Below, piece after piece: positions 1 to 11,365 of a stretch of 64,000 bases of DNA. The first letter of the stretch is position 1. Each line of letters starts with the position of its first letter. The stretch lies in the NCBI GenBank assembly GCA_032158125.1, contig JASKOT010000004.1, positions 310,001 through 374,000 on the forward strand, given 5' to 3'. The notes below the pieces were generated by a model. That model worked only from the letters and a program-made list of their open reading frames with translations. It was not told the DNA's origin and searched no databases. This DNA comes from Papiliotrema nemorosa (Eukaryota > Basidiomycota > Tremellomycetes > Tremellales > Rhynchogastremaceae). Position numbers and translations under genes: made by a program.

Positions 1-2079
1 TTTGACAAGCTCAACTTAGACGCCGTATCTCAACGATCCTTGGAGATCCTCGCCGGGGCAGATCGCATCGACTATGGACTAGTCGCAGCTGTTGTCAAGT
101 ATATTGTCAAAACGGCCGATACTCCCACCGGCGCCATTCTCATCTTTATGCCTGGTGTCATGGAGATTCGACAATGTATAAACGAGCTGCAATCGACATT
201 CCTGGGATCGGTGGAGATTATGCCGCTACATGCCAATCTGTCCAGCTCGGAACAGAAACAAGTCTTCTTGTCCACCGGAACGAGGAGGAAGATTGTGGTC
301 GCTACCAATGTCGCTGAGACATCGGTCACTATCCCTGATGTGGTCTATGTCGTGGATGGCGGAAGAGTGAAGGAGACCCAGTTCGATGCTGATACGGGGA
401 TGCAAAAGCTGGTGGAGTGTTGGACAAGTCGCGCGTCCGGTCGACAGAGACGAGGTCGAGCAGGTCGTACTCAGCCTGGACAGGTGAGTGCCTGTATTTA
501 CGGATGTGTCTTGAGGCAAGCTGATGAGTAGTGTTATAAATTGTACACAAGGCGCACGGAGAATAATTCGATGCCTAGGTTCCCAATACCAGAGATGTTG
601 CGGACACCTTTGGAAGCGTTGTTCTTACAAGTAAAGGCAATGAACGAGACTACGGATGTCAAGGCGTTCTTGAGGTACTTTACCTTTCATAATTATGGGG
701 AAATGTGGCTTATCAGATCAGTAAAGCGATTGATCCGCCCAAACTCGAAGCTATCGATGCGGCCTGGAAGACTCTGCTTGATCTGGGCGCTGTTGAATCG
801 GAAGATCACGCGAGTCGGTTGACTGCTCTGGGTCGTCATGTGAGTCATGCCTTGACCTGTAGGCGATCGGCGAGGAGGCGGCTGATATCACAGATGAGTA
901 TGATTCCCGTTGATTTGCGACTCGCAAAGATGCTTGTCCTCGGCACGATATTCAAGTGTCTTGATCCGGGTCAGTCCTTTCCTCTCTCGTCTGAGCTTGA
1001 CTGATAGTAGTGTTGACCATTGCGGCTCTCTTGTCCTCAAAGCCACTCTTCACGTCCCCGATGGAAAAACGGGATGAGAGCAAAAAGTGAGTGAATACCT
1101 TTCGGAAGGAATGTTGACCATTGCAGGGCCCGAGAATCATTCGCTTGGGCGAGATCGGATTTATTGACTGATGTCCGCGCGTATGACGCTGCGACGGGCC
1201 TCAGGGTGAAGGGGGAGTCTCATGGAGCCGTCCGGCAGTTTTGCGAATCGGTGAGCAACTCCACATCTTGGAATTCATGTGCTCACTTCAGAACTTCATC
1301 AGTGCCACCACTGTCCGGGACATCACTACCCTACGACAGGACTTTCTCGCGGCACTGTCTCAGCTGGGGTTTATAGGTACCACCAAGGAGATCAAGGCAT
1401 TCTCCGTCAACGCAAGTAACGACAACCTCGTCAAGTCTATCATTGTTGGTGGACTATACCCTCGGATAGCCAGGATTGCTCTTCCGAAAGCCCAATTCGA
1501 GCGGGTCCAACAGGGTACCATTCAGAAGGACGTGAGTGGCACTGTTTAGGCAGCAACTGACCGAATAGCATGAGGCGAAGGAAGTCAAAATGTTTGATCA
1601 GAGCGGAAGGGTGTTTGTCCATCCTTCTTCGGTATTGTTCTCGGAATCGGGATTCAAATCTGGTTATCTGGCGTATTTCCAAAAAGCAGAAACGTCAAAG
1701 GTCTTCCTGCGCGATGCCACAGAGGTGAGCTACTGACTCCCCCATGATTCCCCTGGTCAGATACTGATGGGCAGGTACCGCTGTATGGGTTGTTGCTCTT
1801 CGGAGGGCAAATCACGATCAACCATTTTGTCGGAGGGATCATGCTGGGCAAAGATGGGCATGTCAAGATGAAAGCTGCGACTCGTATTGGAGTGCTCTGT
1901 TCTCAACTCAGGTGAGCAGCTCGATCATGGGCTTCGTATTGGGCTGACGGGGTAGACGATTGTTGGACGCGCAGTTGGCGGAGCAGATTGAGAGTCCGCA
2001 TGTGGGAGATATGCGTGGACACGAGGAAGTCGTGGGCGCCATGACGGCTCTGCTAGCGAGAGACGGCTTGAGTCAATGA
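1..2079 (+). CDS. DEAH-box RNA helicase, DHX29/DHX57-like (5' truncated by window edge)
   Basis: This is the C-terminal half of an SF2 DEAH-box ATP-dependent RNA helicase; the Walker A and DEAH motifs lie outside the window. It shows motif V (ATNVAETSVTIPDV), motif VI (RQRRGRAGRTQPG), then a winged-helix/ratchet region (TALGRH, IPVDLRLAKMLVLG, FKCLDP) and a C-terminal OB-fold with SGYLAYFQKAETSKVFLRD and VPLYGLLLFGG. The OB-fold ending in LLFGG followed by an alpha-helical tail is typical of the DHX29/DHX36/DHX57/YLR419W group, which acts on structured RNA in translation or RNA turnover. About nine short introns are needed, for example 484-531, 840-892 and 1252-1292. The stop is the TGA at 2077-2079. 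The exact subfamily is an inference; the helicase call is firm. Confidence 0.9.
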
Positions 2080-2547
2080 TTTCTGAATGATCGGCGTGAC
2101 AATACCTTCAGTATATGTACACCTGCTCAAGCTGTGTCGCTACTCTTTAAGTACCGTGCAAATCCGCGCTGTCGTTCTGGGAATAGTTCTCTCGATCGTG
2201 ACTGGACTGTGGCCGCTGATCCCTGAAATCCTTCCATTGACCAATGAGCGTGGGAAGGGACTTTCACATGACTCTTATCTTGCTCGCGCAGAGACATCCA
2301 TGGGAAAGATCAAGCGTCCTTTGATTGTGGTTCAAACGCGGTAAAGGCTTGACTGTGCATTAGAAGGATAATAGCCCACTAGCGACATGTACGTGAGAGA
2401 GGCAAGAGCGCTGAGAAATCTCCCACAGTTTTGCATGTGGTTTGCGAAAATTACAATACGACTCCCGACTACTTGTGCTGTACTGCCTGTGTATGGGTCA
2501 TCTGCATCTGCACATCTTTCCTGGAATCTCACTGCTTTTCATCCGAC
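2080..2547. other. intergenic region, about 470 bp
   Basis: This lies between the helicase stop and the next likely start. A frame open from 2431 runs into the downstream gene and would add a hydrophobic, Cys-rich N-terminus. No other feature is recognisable. Confidence 0.4.
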
Positions 2548-3510
2548 ATGTCCTCCACTCGTGAGACTGCTGCTCTAGGCGAGACAACTTTGTCGACCGA
2601 CAATGCCACAAGCGCGATGAAATGTGACCTCGCCGACTCGCAACACACACAGACAGTCTTGAGCAATATCAAGGCTCTCAGCGATCGGGCAAAAGATCTG
2701 ATCGACAAACACACTACCCACAAGTGTTGTTCTTGCGATCCAAGTGACTCGCAAAGTGAGTGCGACAAGGAGTACTACACCCTGTTGACTGAATTCAAAA
2801 CGCTCAATGATACATTACCGCCAAGTCATCAATTTGCAGGTGCCACGTTGATCCTGTTCGAGCATCTGTCTACGATGGACAGGATCCCTGATGAATCATG
2901 GAGAGAATGGATGGATGATGAGACCAAGTTGTATCATTTCCAGGATGCTGTGATCACTGCAGGAGATCTTCTCTCCTTGTGTGCCTCAGAGGAGAAAGTC
3001 CAGCTTAAAAGCGTGAGACAAACACATAGTCTTCTGGACCGGGTTGCCCAATATTGCTGCAGGGGCCGGAGCAACAGAGCTCGTTCGCGCACGACGAGAG
3101 CATGGGACGCAAGTTTACAGCAGACAAGGTTTTATGATCTGCACAAAGGACGCGAGCCAGTATACAGTCTTGCAAGAGTGGCGCAGACATATGCCGATGC
3201 GATGTCTGACCCATTACCGGTCACGGTGATCCCGACAAAGGCTTCGACTGACGATGGCACAAAAGCTTTGCTTGGTGTCTATCGAATCATGGAGAATGCT
3301 CGTGTTCAAGCTGAATCATACTCGGAGGTGACCCTTAAGAAGGAAATTGAGGCTCTTGATGTGATGTTGAAGCAGCTCCCCGAACATCTGGCTGAATACA
3401 AGGAAAAAGACCCTAGAGGCCTCATGACAACATTGGTGCTCAAGCGTGCGGAGTTCCAAGCGCATCTACAAGATTCAGTTATCAAGAATTCAGATTGGGT
3501 ATTGATGTGA
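2548..3510 (+). CDS. orphan protein, about 320 aa
   Basis: I recognise no family. The frame is open without introns to a TGA at 3508-3510. The ATG at 2548 gives a soluble, acidic, mainly helical protein with a Cys cluster near residue 60 (CCSCDPSDS). The frame remains open upstream to an ATG at 2431, which would add a hydrophobic stretch (CTACVWVICICTSFL) that could be a signal anchor, so the start is uncertain. The second half contains WDASLQQ followed by SLARVAQTYADAM and, near the end, LKQLPEHLAEY. These weakly echo the WRxSxQ and DYLPxLIAN motifs of the gene array at 48-53 kb. That resemblance is faint and only a suggestion. Confidence 0.6.
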   Translation: MSSTRETAALGETTLSTDNATSAMKCDLADSQHTQTVLSNIKALSDRAKDLIDKHTTHKCCSCDPSDSQSECDKEYYTLLTEFKTLNDTLPPSHQFAGATLILFEHLSTMDRIPDESWREWMDDETKLYHFQDAVITAGDLLSLCASEEKVQLKSVRQTHSLLDRVAQYCCRGRSNRARSRTTRAWDASLQQTRFYDLHKGREPVYSLARVAQTYADAMSDPLPVTVIPTKASTDDGTKALLGVYRIMENARVQAESYSEVTLKKEIEALDVMLKQLPEHLAEYKEKDPRGLMTTLVLKRAEFQAHLQDSVIKNSDWVLM

Positions 3511-3899
3511 GAAGATTGAGACCTTGCTTATCAATTAATCGATTGTTCGAGACTGAGGAGTTTGACGGATCGATAGAAAAGGTGATCTGCGCGACTCTCC
3601 GTTGCGGTCCGTGCCTTGCGTAGAAAAGGATGCATGGGTGATGGTCATTCGCAGCGAAGGCACAGAACGACAAGCTGTCGGATACAATGGTGCATCCTCA
3701 CATCTCGATTTATCTGTCTCTTGGTAGCTGCTATGGACATACTGTATAAGAAGGATTGGGTGGAATGCCACCTTTATTCGATTCTGTTTGACGTCATTCT
3801 CCGACGTCTCCAGTGTTTCATTTCGACCGTTGACTTCGACTTGATCTCGACGATCCCATCCATCCTACACCGAGCTCGAAACCTTGCACTCTACGCAAC
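3511..3899. other. intergenic region, promoter of FUN14-like gene
   Basis: No convincing coding frame is seen. The last 60 bases before the ATG are pyrimidine-rich with CATCCATCC-type repeats, as is common upstream of fungal start codons. Confidence 0.4.
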
Positions 3900-4630
3900 A
3901 TGTCGTTCAGACCAGGACTCTTACCCAACTTGCTGCGCTCGGCGAAATCGCAACCCTTCACCAACACGTTCACCCGTTCTTTCCATCGTTCCACCTCCAG
4001 ATCAACCCAATCTCAGATCTTGACTCTTACACGACCAACACTCCGTCTATCCCCTCTGCTCTTCCCCCTCGCACTAGGCGGGACTTACCTCACGTACAAT
4101 TCCCTCTCTTCTCCCGCTCGATGCGACGCCCCGTTCGCAGCGGTCGGAGGGGGTCCCAGACCTGGGATTGGAGCGGGAGGGGACCCGCATAGCGAGATTT
4201 CAGGATATCAACTTGGTTTTGGAGCTGTAGCGGGGATATGTACCGGTGTCTTCGTCAAGAAGGGTCTGAAAGCCATCGCGTTCCTGTTAGGTGGACTGTT
4301 CATTTTCATGCAGGTGAGTAAAGTCGGACAGGGTAGGGTGAGGCGGGGACTGAAGAATATGTAGTACATGTCAACAAGGGGGTTCATCTCTGTCGACTGG
4401 AGTAAACTCACCGGGTCGTACAATAACACATTCGGAAGGAAGACTCCCGCAGGAGAGATTAGAGCGCCCACAGTCGGTGGAGTCTGGTCTTGGTTTGTCG
4501 ACTTTGTCACTGCAAACTTCCAGCGTAAGTCGGAATCGGGTCTTGAATGATGCTTGTAAAAGGAGCAATGCTCATGACAGAACGAGCCACCTTCCTCGCT
4601 GGTCTGGCTCTGGGTCTCCGACTTGGATAG
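3900..4630 (+). CDS. FUN14-domain mitochondrial outer-membrane protein
   Basis: The N-terminus is rich in Arg, Ser and Thr without acidic residues (MSFRPGLLPNLLRSAKSQP), consistent with mitochondrial targeting. A hydrophobic segment near residue 55 is followed by the FUN14 core: YQLGFGAVAGICTGVFVKKGLKA, then FLLGGLFIFMQ, an amphipathic loop, and a C-terminal glycine-rich helix (AGLALGLRLG). FUN14/FUNDC proteins act in mitochondrial quality control or as outer-membrane proteins. Two introns are needed: 4315-4361, joining FMQ to YMSTRGF, and a second near 4528-4580. The stop TAG is at 4628-4630. The domain call is firm; whether it is a mitophagy receptor is not, because no LIR motif was seen. 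Confidence 0.85.
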
Positions 4631-4751
4631 ATCAATCAACCGAGACAATCATAATAAAGAGGAAAATATGGTCGTAAACAATGCATCGTCGCATCATACA
4701 GGTGCCAGTCAAAGTCAGAAGGTGTCTATATCCAGTTCTCGCTCACCCTGA

Positions 4752-7700
4752 TCAAGCGATCACCACCTGCCATCCATCCACCACGCCCACACCAGGGTTC
4801 TTAATCACCAGCTTGCTACTCGATCCGCCCTTCTTGCCATTTGCTGCCGCACCATCCTCATAAGACCACGAAACGTCTTGTCCCGCAACGCTGACCTTTG
4901 TCGGTTTGGCCTTGAGACCAAGAACCACGATTCGTTCGACCCGGACGTGGGCGATAGCCTTGGCCCACACATTGCCGTCATCATAAGGCGTCATTTCTGT
5001 GCTGCTCTTGGTCCGTGTCGACGCCTTGTTCGTGCTGGACAATACACCTCCCTTGCCAGACGACACAAAGTCGTATGCTCTCCAGACGTATTCGCCCTTT
5101 TCGTGTGCGAAAGTTTCACCATCGTCGAGGTACAGTTGACCCGTGGCGGTGCCTTCCTTTGATAGCGCCACAGTGAGCGTGAATGGATCCTGCCACATGA
5201 GAGGAGAAGCCCGTCTGACTCGTTGACGTGTCGGTACAATGTGACCACCTTGGATCAGCACCGGGAATGTCGATAACGGTGTCTCGAGAGTGAGGTAACG
5301 CGACTTGGCTTGGCCGGGATGGATCTCGTGGCTGAAGTAATTGTAGTATGGCTGCAGATCAGCCAAGCCCAACGTGGTCGCCGATATTCACCTGTTTGTC
5401 GGAAATATATACAGCAGTCGTAGTAGCGCCCTCCCTCGTCACGGGCTTGACAAGGATGCCCGAGTCCCCTACATAGTATTGATCATCAATCGCGAAACCT
5501 CCCTCATCCTCCGGGAAGACGGCATACTGCGGCCTGGGAGTCAGTCATCTTCGAATGGACCGATGTGTCCTTGATGTACCTAATGATTGGCGCACCGGTC
5601 ACGCTGGCGTCGTGGAAGGCGTTATACCAGACAGGTAAGAGCTGGTATCGGAGTCGAATGGAGTTTCTTAAATATCCCTTGATCGGTTCATCGTATAAGA
5701 ATGGCTCCCGTCGCTTGGTGTCAAGGTGGGCGTGCGCTCTGAAGAATGGCATGAACGCTCCAGCTTGATACCACCGAACGAGCATCTCGTGGCTTGGATC
5801 GCCAAAGAAGCCTCCGACATCGGCTAGACATGAGCACGGCTCATACAACGTTTTGATGCAACTCACCGCCCGAGAACGACATTCCGGCAATGTTGAGCGA
5901 CAAAAGCATGGCGGTCTGCCCGGTCATGTGTTCTGTGCCTATCAGCCGCATTGCAAACGTTTCAGTCAGTTCCACCGACCCCAGGTGCCCAGGTTGTCTC
6001 CAGTCCTGTTCCGATGAGTACCCTCCTGCGCGATAACAGAAGACATACCAAATGGCTCCGAATCTCTGCGACCCCGTGTAGAAAGCTCGAGACAAGACGA
6101 AAGGTCTCTTTGCTGGTGTCTCACGCGCAATTAAGGCTTGTGCAGTGGCATTGTGCTAATCGTCAGTCCATTCGATGACGAGTTTGTGACCTCGTGGATA
6201 CTCACGAAAAGCATCCCGTTGATGTTGTGCACATCTCTATTCTCCCATCCTCCTTGATGGACCGTATCCCTGGGCACGCTGATCTCCGGTCCATTGAAAA
6301 CGGATGGCTCATTCATGTCATTCCAGATGAATAAATTCGGTGCAGAGTCCTGAAGTTAACGAATGTCGTTCATCTCGACTCACGGTCCAAACTTTGAAAT
6401 CGAACATCCGCTTCCACCAGTCCCAAGAGTTGGGATTGAAAAAGTCGACCCAAACGGAATCACCGGGCCAGCACCATCCTTGGAAATTAGTGCCATCCGC
6501 TTTCTTGACGAGAATGTCCAAGTCCTTCGAGTCGGTGTAGATACGGTACGAATCGGTTCGTTTGACGTGAGGATCGACAATGGCGACCATCTGAGAGTCA
6601 GTGCTGGATTGAGGACACAATCTTCTTCCTTGCCTTTCTTCCCTTGTCGGCCACCTTTTGCAACATTCGCTTGACATCCGGGAAATGATTGGCGTTCCAG
6701 TCAAAGTATCGCCTGTCGACAGTATACTCGACGTCAAGCCACGTGACGTCGAGTGGGATGTCGTCTTCGTCGAATCGCCTGTCTACTTCAAGCACGTCTT
6801 CCTCGTTGATGTAGTTCCATCGGCATTGATGGTATGCCGTAGACCACTGTGGAGGGAGAGCAGTCGGTCCTGTCAACACAGCGTATTGCTCGAACAGATG
6901 TTCCGGTCGTGGACCAGGAAGAAGCAGGAGATCAAGTATACCTGACTCGGAGACCCAGTGAGTGTGGGTACCTTTGTCGTCGTGCAGGACGTCGACCCAG
7001 GTGTCCGAAGCAATCAGATTGAGGACTCCGACAGATGAGGATTTCGAGTGAGCGTGGAGAAGCGGGATAGCACCGTAGAGAGCCATGGGAGAATCGGCAA
7101 GGTATTCGAAAATGTCGACGTTATACAATCGATATGGCTCAGAGTAAGCTGCCTTGGATCCCGTCGTGTCGGGCAAGGAGAGTGGTGAGGCGTGTTCAGG
7201 CAAGCCGTAGATGTGTTGTACTCCGGGAAACGAAAGGTCGATAGAGAGACCCTCGGGACCTAGAGATCAGTCATATCCGATCTGGATGTAGGAGCTACCT
7301 TTGGGCTTGGAGTCGGTCCAAGTCTTCCATCTCTCTTCAAATTGATCCGCATCACTCTCCTCAAACCATGATCTGTCCATTTCTCCGCCCTTCAGCACGA
7401 CCTGTTCACCCTCGGACAAGGGCTCTTCGATCTTCTCTTGCTCCTTGAGCCGGAAGTGTTCCATATGAAGGAGACTTCTCTCGTTGAACACCACCTGAGG
7501 TTTCCCATCACGATACTGGGTGATTTTCAGAGGATGGTGCTGAATCTCGATTGACAGTCCAGCTCCATAGATGATCTTCGAGATACCATTGCTTGAGGAC
7601 AATTTTGCCGAGGAAAGTAGAGCAAGCTTGGGTTCGGGGTGGACTAGAGCCCATCGAGCCGTCTCGTTGTATCGCTTGAAAGGAGTCTTGGAGCCAACCT

Positions 7701-8016
7701 CGTCCATCCTGATCCGAGCTATTCCATCTCCCTTTTCGAGAATATCAACCCTGATCTCGAAGCTGATCTCTGGATATAGAGAGGATGTGACAGGGAATGA
7801 CCAAGAAGCATGATCGATGGTCCCCACGGTGGTAGATGCTGGACCGACCGAGTATGGAGAAAGGAAGATTGACGGTGATGATTCTTGTCGATTGGCGATG
7901 GACCGCAGTCGACGACAAAAGGAGCTCTGAGAGCAAAGCTTGAAGTCCTCTTGCTTTACTCCCATCACCTCGGAGAGTAAAAATGGGAGTGTCACCAAAC
8001 ACCAGGTGAGCCTCAT
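4752..8016 (-). CDS. ROT2: ER glucosidase II alpha subunit (GH31)
   Basis: This enzyme removes the two inner alpha-1,3-linked glucoses from N-glycans in the ER lumen, working with a beta subunit. The start at 8016 gives a signal peptide ([19 protein letters not shown]) followed by the family N-terminus [17 protein letters not shown]. The GH31 barrel shows the nucleophile motif [10 protein letters not shown], the acid/base region WTGDN and ADVGGFF, and the substrate region [11 protein letters not shown]. The C-terminus has [23 protein letters not shown] beta domains, and there is no HDEL. About eight introns are needed, most 34-50 nt. The one before MVAIVDPH has a GC-AG boundary. Start and stop are well supported. 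It is divergent from the m-AAA gene. Confidence 0.93.
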
Positions 8017-8342
8017 CTTGGGCGTCTTGGAGGTATAGGTGGTCACGACAAAGCGGGGACTTGGGATGAGCAGGTAGGAATGCGGGGTAGGCCGGGGGGA
8101 GAGGGGGATGTTGTCACGTGACTGTCGTCGGTCATCGCCGCCAAAATTACGTGTGAGGCTAATTTGCCACCCAAACGACATTCATTCTCTCTCTGACTGA
8201 CCATCGTTCGGCGTAATCGCACAAGCTTGCGCGTTTCGAAATCGAAGGTTATCTGAGTACAACCCGACATCGATCTCATTGCATCGAAAGAGATCGCAGC
8301 TGCTCGAGGCGATCGAAACAGTCGCTGATCTTGAACATAGCA
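8017..8342. promoter_or_regulatory. divergent promoter, glucosidase II / m-AAA protease
   Basis: A 326-bp gap separates the two divergent start codons. It contains a C-rich/G-rich stretch near 8085-8110 and no long open frame of coding character. The promoter role is inferred from position. Confidence 0.5.
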
Positions 8343-11038
8343 ATGTCTCTCCGACTGGCAGCGCTCAGGCGAGTGGCACGATCTGCTCGTCCGATTTCCT
8401 CCTCGATCCGATATTACGCTTCACCAGTTCAGCAACCTCCCAAGCCATCGCGCAATACACCACCTCCAGCGGGTCTCGAGGGTCTATTTGGCACGCCCCA
8501 GCCTGGAGGAACAACGGTTGCGCCCAAGCCTGCAGGCGTCGAACCCCCCGCTGGACCCTCTCAGCCAAAGACACCGAATGTCGATCTGCCGGGAGGAAGC
8601 ACTCCTGCTCCGGGAGAGCCAACAGCCGAAGAAGAGCACGATGTCAAGAGGAAGAAGCTCAGTGATGTGAGTGGCAACGCCGGCAAGAGGGTAGGAACTG
8701 GAGGTGGGGGAGGAGGTTCAGGTGGTGGAGGACCCGGTGGACCTGGCGGACCTGGTTTTGGCATGTCGACAAATCAGCTCATCTTCGCCTTGATAACGTA
8801 GGTCGAGGCTGCCAGACAACGCTCATATTTAGGTCATATACATTGTGGCAAATAACCTCGCCCAATGATCAGCGAACAAGGGAAATAACTTGGCAAGAAT
8901 TGTGAGTAGACCTGTGTTTCATGTGTCTGCCTTGCTGACAGGCTAGCCGAAATTCATTACTCGCACGAGGACTGGTAGCTTCGCTCGAAGTGGTCAACCG
9001 ATCCAAAGTCAAAGTCCACCTTCACAACCCCATCAACTCCGCCCCTGTGACCGATACCGGCAACGGTGTCGGAAACTTGCCGTCACCAGCTCGAGGAACC
9101 GCACCTTACCAATTCACGATCGGCTCATTGGAATCTTTCGAATCGCTTCTCATCTCCACCCAGGATGAGCTTGGTATCCCACCCGCCGAGAGGATACCAG
9201 TATCTTACCGCGACGAGGTATCTGGTTTCCAGACGTTCTTGCATTTCGCCCCAACACTGCTTATCGCCGGTCTTCTGCTTTGGAGCATGAGGAGGACAGC
9301 GGGACCTATGGGAGGTGGCGGACCTGGCGGAGGGATCTTCGGCGTGGGAAAGAGTAGGGCAAAGATGTTCAACAAGGATGAGGATGTCACCACGAGGTTC
9401 AAGGATGTTGCCGGTATGGACGAGGCCAAGGAGGAGATTATGGAGTTTGTCAAATTCCTCAAAGAGCCGACCAAGTACGAGAAGCTCGGAGCAAAGATTC
9501 CTCGAGGTGCCATCTTGGTGAGTGTCTCAATATCCACTAGCACATTGCTGACAACTAGTCTGGCCCTCCAGGTACCGGTAAAACACTGTTGGCAAAGGCT
9601 ACTGCCGGAGAAGCCAAAGTACCCTTCTTGTCAGTCTCTGGTTCAGAGTTTGTCGAGATGTTTGTCGGTGTCGGTCCCTCCCGAGTTCGAGATCTCTTTG
9701 CAAACGCCAAGAAGAATGCGCCGTGTATCATCTTTGTCGATGAAATCGATGCGATCGGTAAAGCCCGAGGAAAGGGAGGATCATTCGGCGGAAACGACGA
9801 ACGAGAAAGCACTCTGAATCAGCTGCTAGTCGAAATGGACGGTTTCGGTACAAACGAACATGTCGTGGTGTTGGCGGGTACGAATCGAGCAGATGTCTTG
9901 GATAGCGCTCTGATGCGACCTGGACGATTCGACCGACACATTGCGATAGATCGACCTGATATCGGAGGCAGGAGGCAGATTTTCGGTGTGCACTTGAAAC
10001 CCATCATCTTGTCAAAGGATCTATCAAGGGAGACCATCGCTGAGAAATTGGCATTGCTCACTCCTGGATTCTCTGGTGCAGACATCGCCAATGTGTGTAA
10101 CGAAGCGGCGTTGCGAGCTGCCCGACGTGGGGGAGATGATGTGACCGAGGTCGACTTTGATGGTGCGATCGAGCGAGTCATCGCTGGTCTGGAGAGGAAG
10201 AGCAGGGTTTTGGGTAAACACGAGAAGAAGACAGTGGCGTACCACGAGGCTGGACATGCTGTCTGCGGTTGGTTCTTGGAGCATGCGGACCCTCTTTTGA
10301 AGGTCTCGATCATCCCTCGAGGTGTCGGGGCGCTCGGTTACGCTCAAGTGAGTTGTCATCGCGATATCACTATGCCATGCTGACGTCCAGTACCTGCCGA
10401 AGGAGCGATTCTTGTTCTCGACGGAGCAACTGCTTGACCGAATGAGCATGACGCTGGGTGGACGAGTGTCCGAGGAGATCTTCTTTGGCTCAATCACGAC
10501 TGGAGCTCAAGACGATCTGCAGAAGATCACCAAGATGGCCTTTGAGGTTTGTGCCAACTACGGTATGGACCCTGAGATCGGGCCAATCTCGTATGGTGGT
10601 CGAGAACAACAAGGCGAGGGATTCCAAAAGCCATTCTCAGAGGCTACCGCTCAAGCTTTGGACAAGGCTGTACAGAAAATGGTCCGAGAGGCGCACAGGA
10701 GGACGACTGAGCTGTTGACTGCCAAGAAGGCCGAGGTCGAAAAGGTGGCGCAGCTGCTGTTGGAGAAGGAGGTAATTACGCGAGAGGATATGTTCAACTT
10801 GCTCGGACCCAGGCCATTGTAAGTGTCATCCTCCTTGGGAGGGACCAGAGCTGATCCTAGTGACAATAACGACGAGATGGACAACTATATCGAGGCGCAA
10901 CTGGACAAGAAGAAGTCTCAAGGAGGTGATGGAGGCGACGGCAGCGGACCTACGCCGCAGGCTGCTCAGGGCGAGGATGCGGGGGAGACAAGTGGTGCTC
11001 AACCGAGTCTGGCAATGAAGCCAACCAAGCTGGATTGA
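8343..11038 (+). CDS. mitochondrial m-AAA protease subunit (AFG3/YTA12 family)
   Basis: This is a membrane-embedded ATP-dependent zinc metalloprotease of the mitochondrial inner membrane. The Arg-rich N-terminus ([17 protein letters not shown]) is a presequence, followed by a Gly-rich linker near residue 120, two TM segments around the intermembrane domain (FALIT...SYTLWQ and [16 protein letters not shown]), and the AAA module with Walker A GPPGTGKT (split by an intron at about 9519-9558), Walker [13 protein letters not shown], the SRH region and the zinc site [11 protein letters not shown]. The C-terminus is acidic and Gly-rich. About five introns are used, the last joining GPRP to FDNNDEMD after 10818. 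AFG3 versus YTA12 cannot be separated from this window alone. Confidence 0.93.
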
Positions 11039-11365
11039 TCGTAAAGACCAGAGGGAGTAAGCGGTTTCTATGTCAGCCTCGAGTGGAGGGACGATTTTAC
11101 AATTCGCACATATCAGCGCAGCAGCTCGCATGTATCTCTTCTCATCATGACCGATCTATGGATAATCCTCGGATCAAGTAGAAAACGCTTATCCAAAGCT
11201 GACATCACTGTAAATCCGCTGCTGCATGGTGGTATTAGCAAGCGCGGAGATGAGTATGGTGGAGGTGTTGGGATCCATGAGTAATCTAGCCTGAGCGTGG
11301 TCAAAGTATAAAGAGAACTCACGAGAGGCTTCGAGGTGTTATCGACTTTCTCACCGTCTTATACG
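11039..11365. other. intergenic region
   Basis: A 327-bp gap separates two plus-strand genes. No gene is recognised. The last 60 bases carry a TATA-like TATAAAG at about 11309 and pyrimidine-rich sequence before the ATG. Confidence 0.4.

Noticed and set aside
8700..8760. Gly-rich GGT/GGA repeats in the m-AAA gene as a satellite
   Set aside because: They are in frame and form a plausible flexible linker after the presequence.
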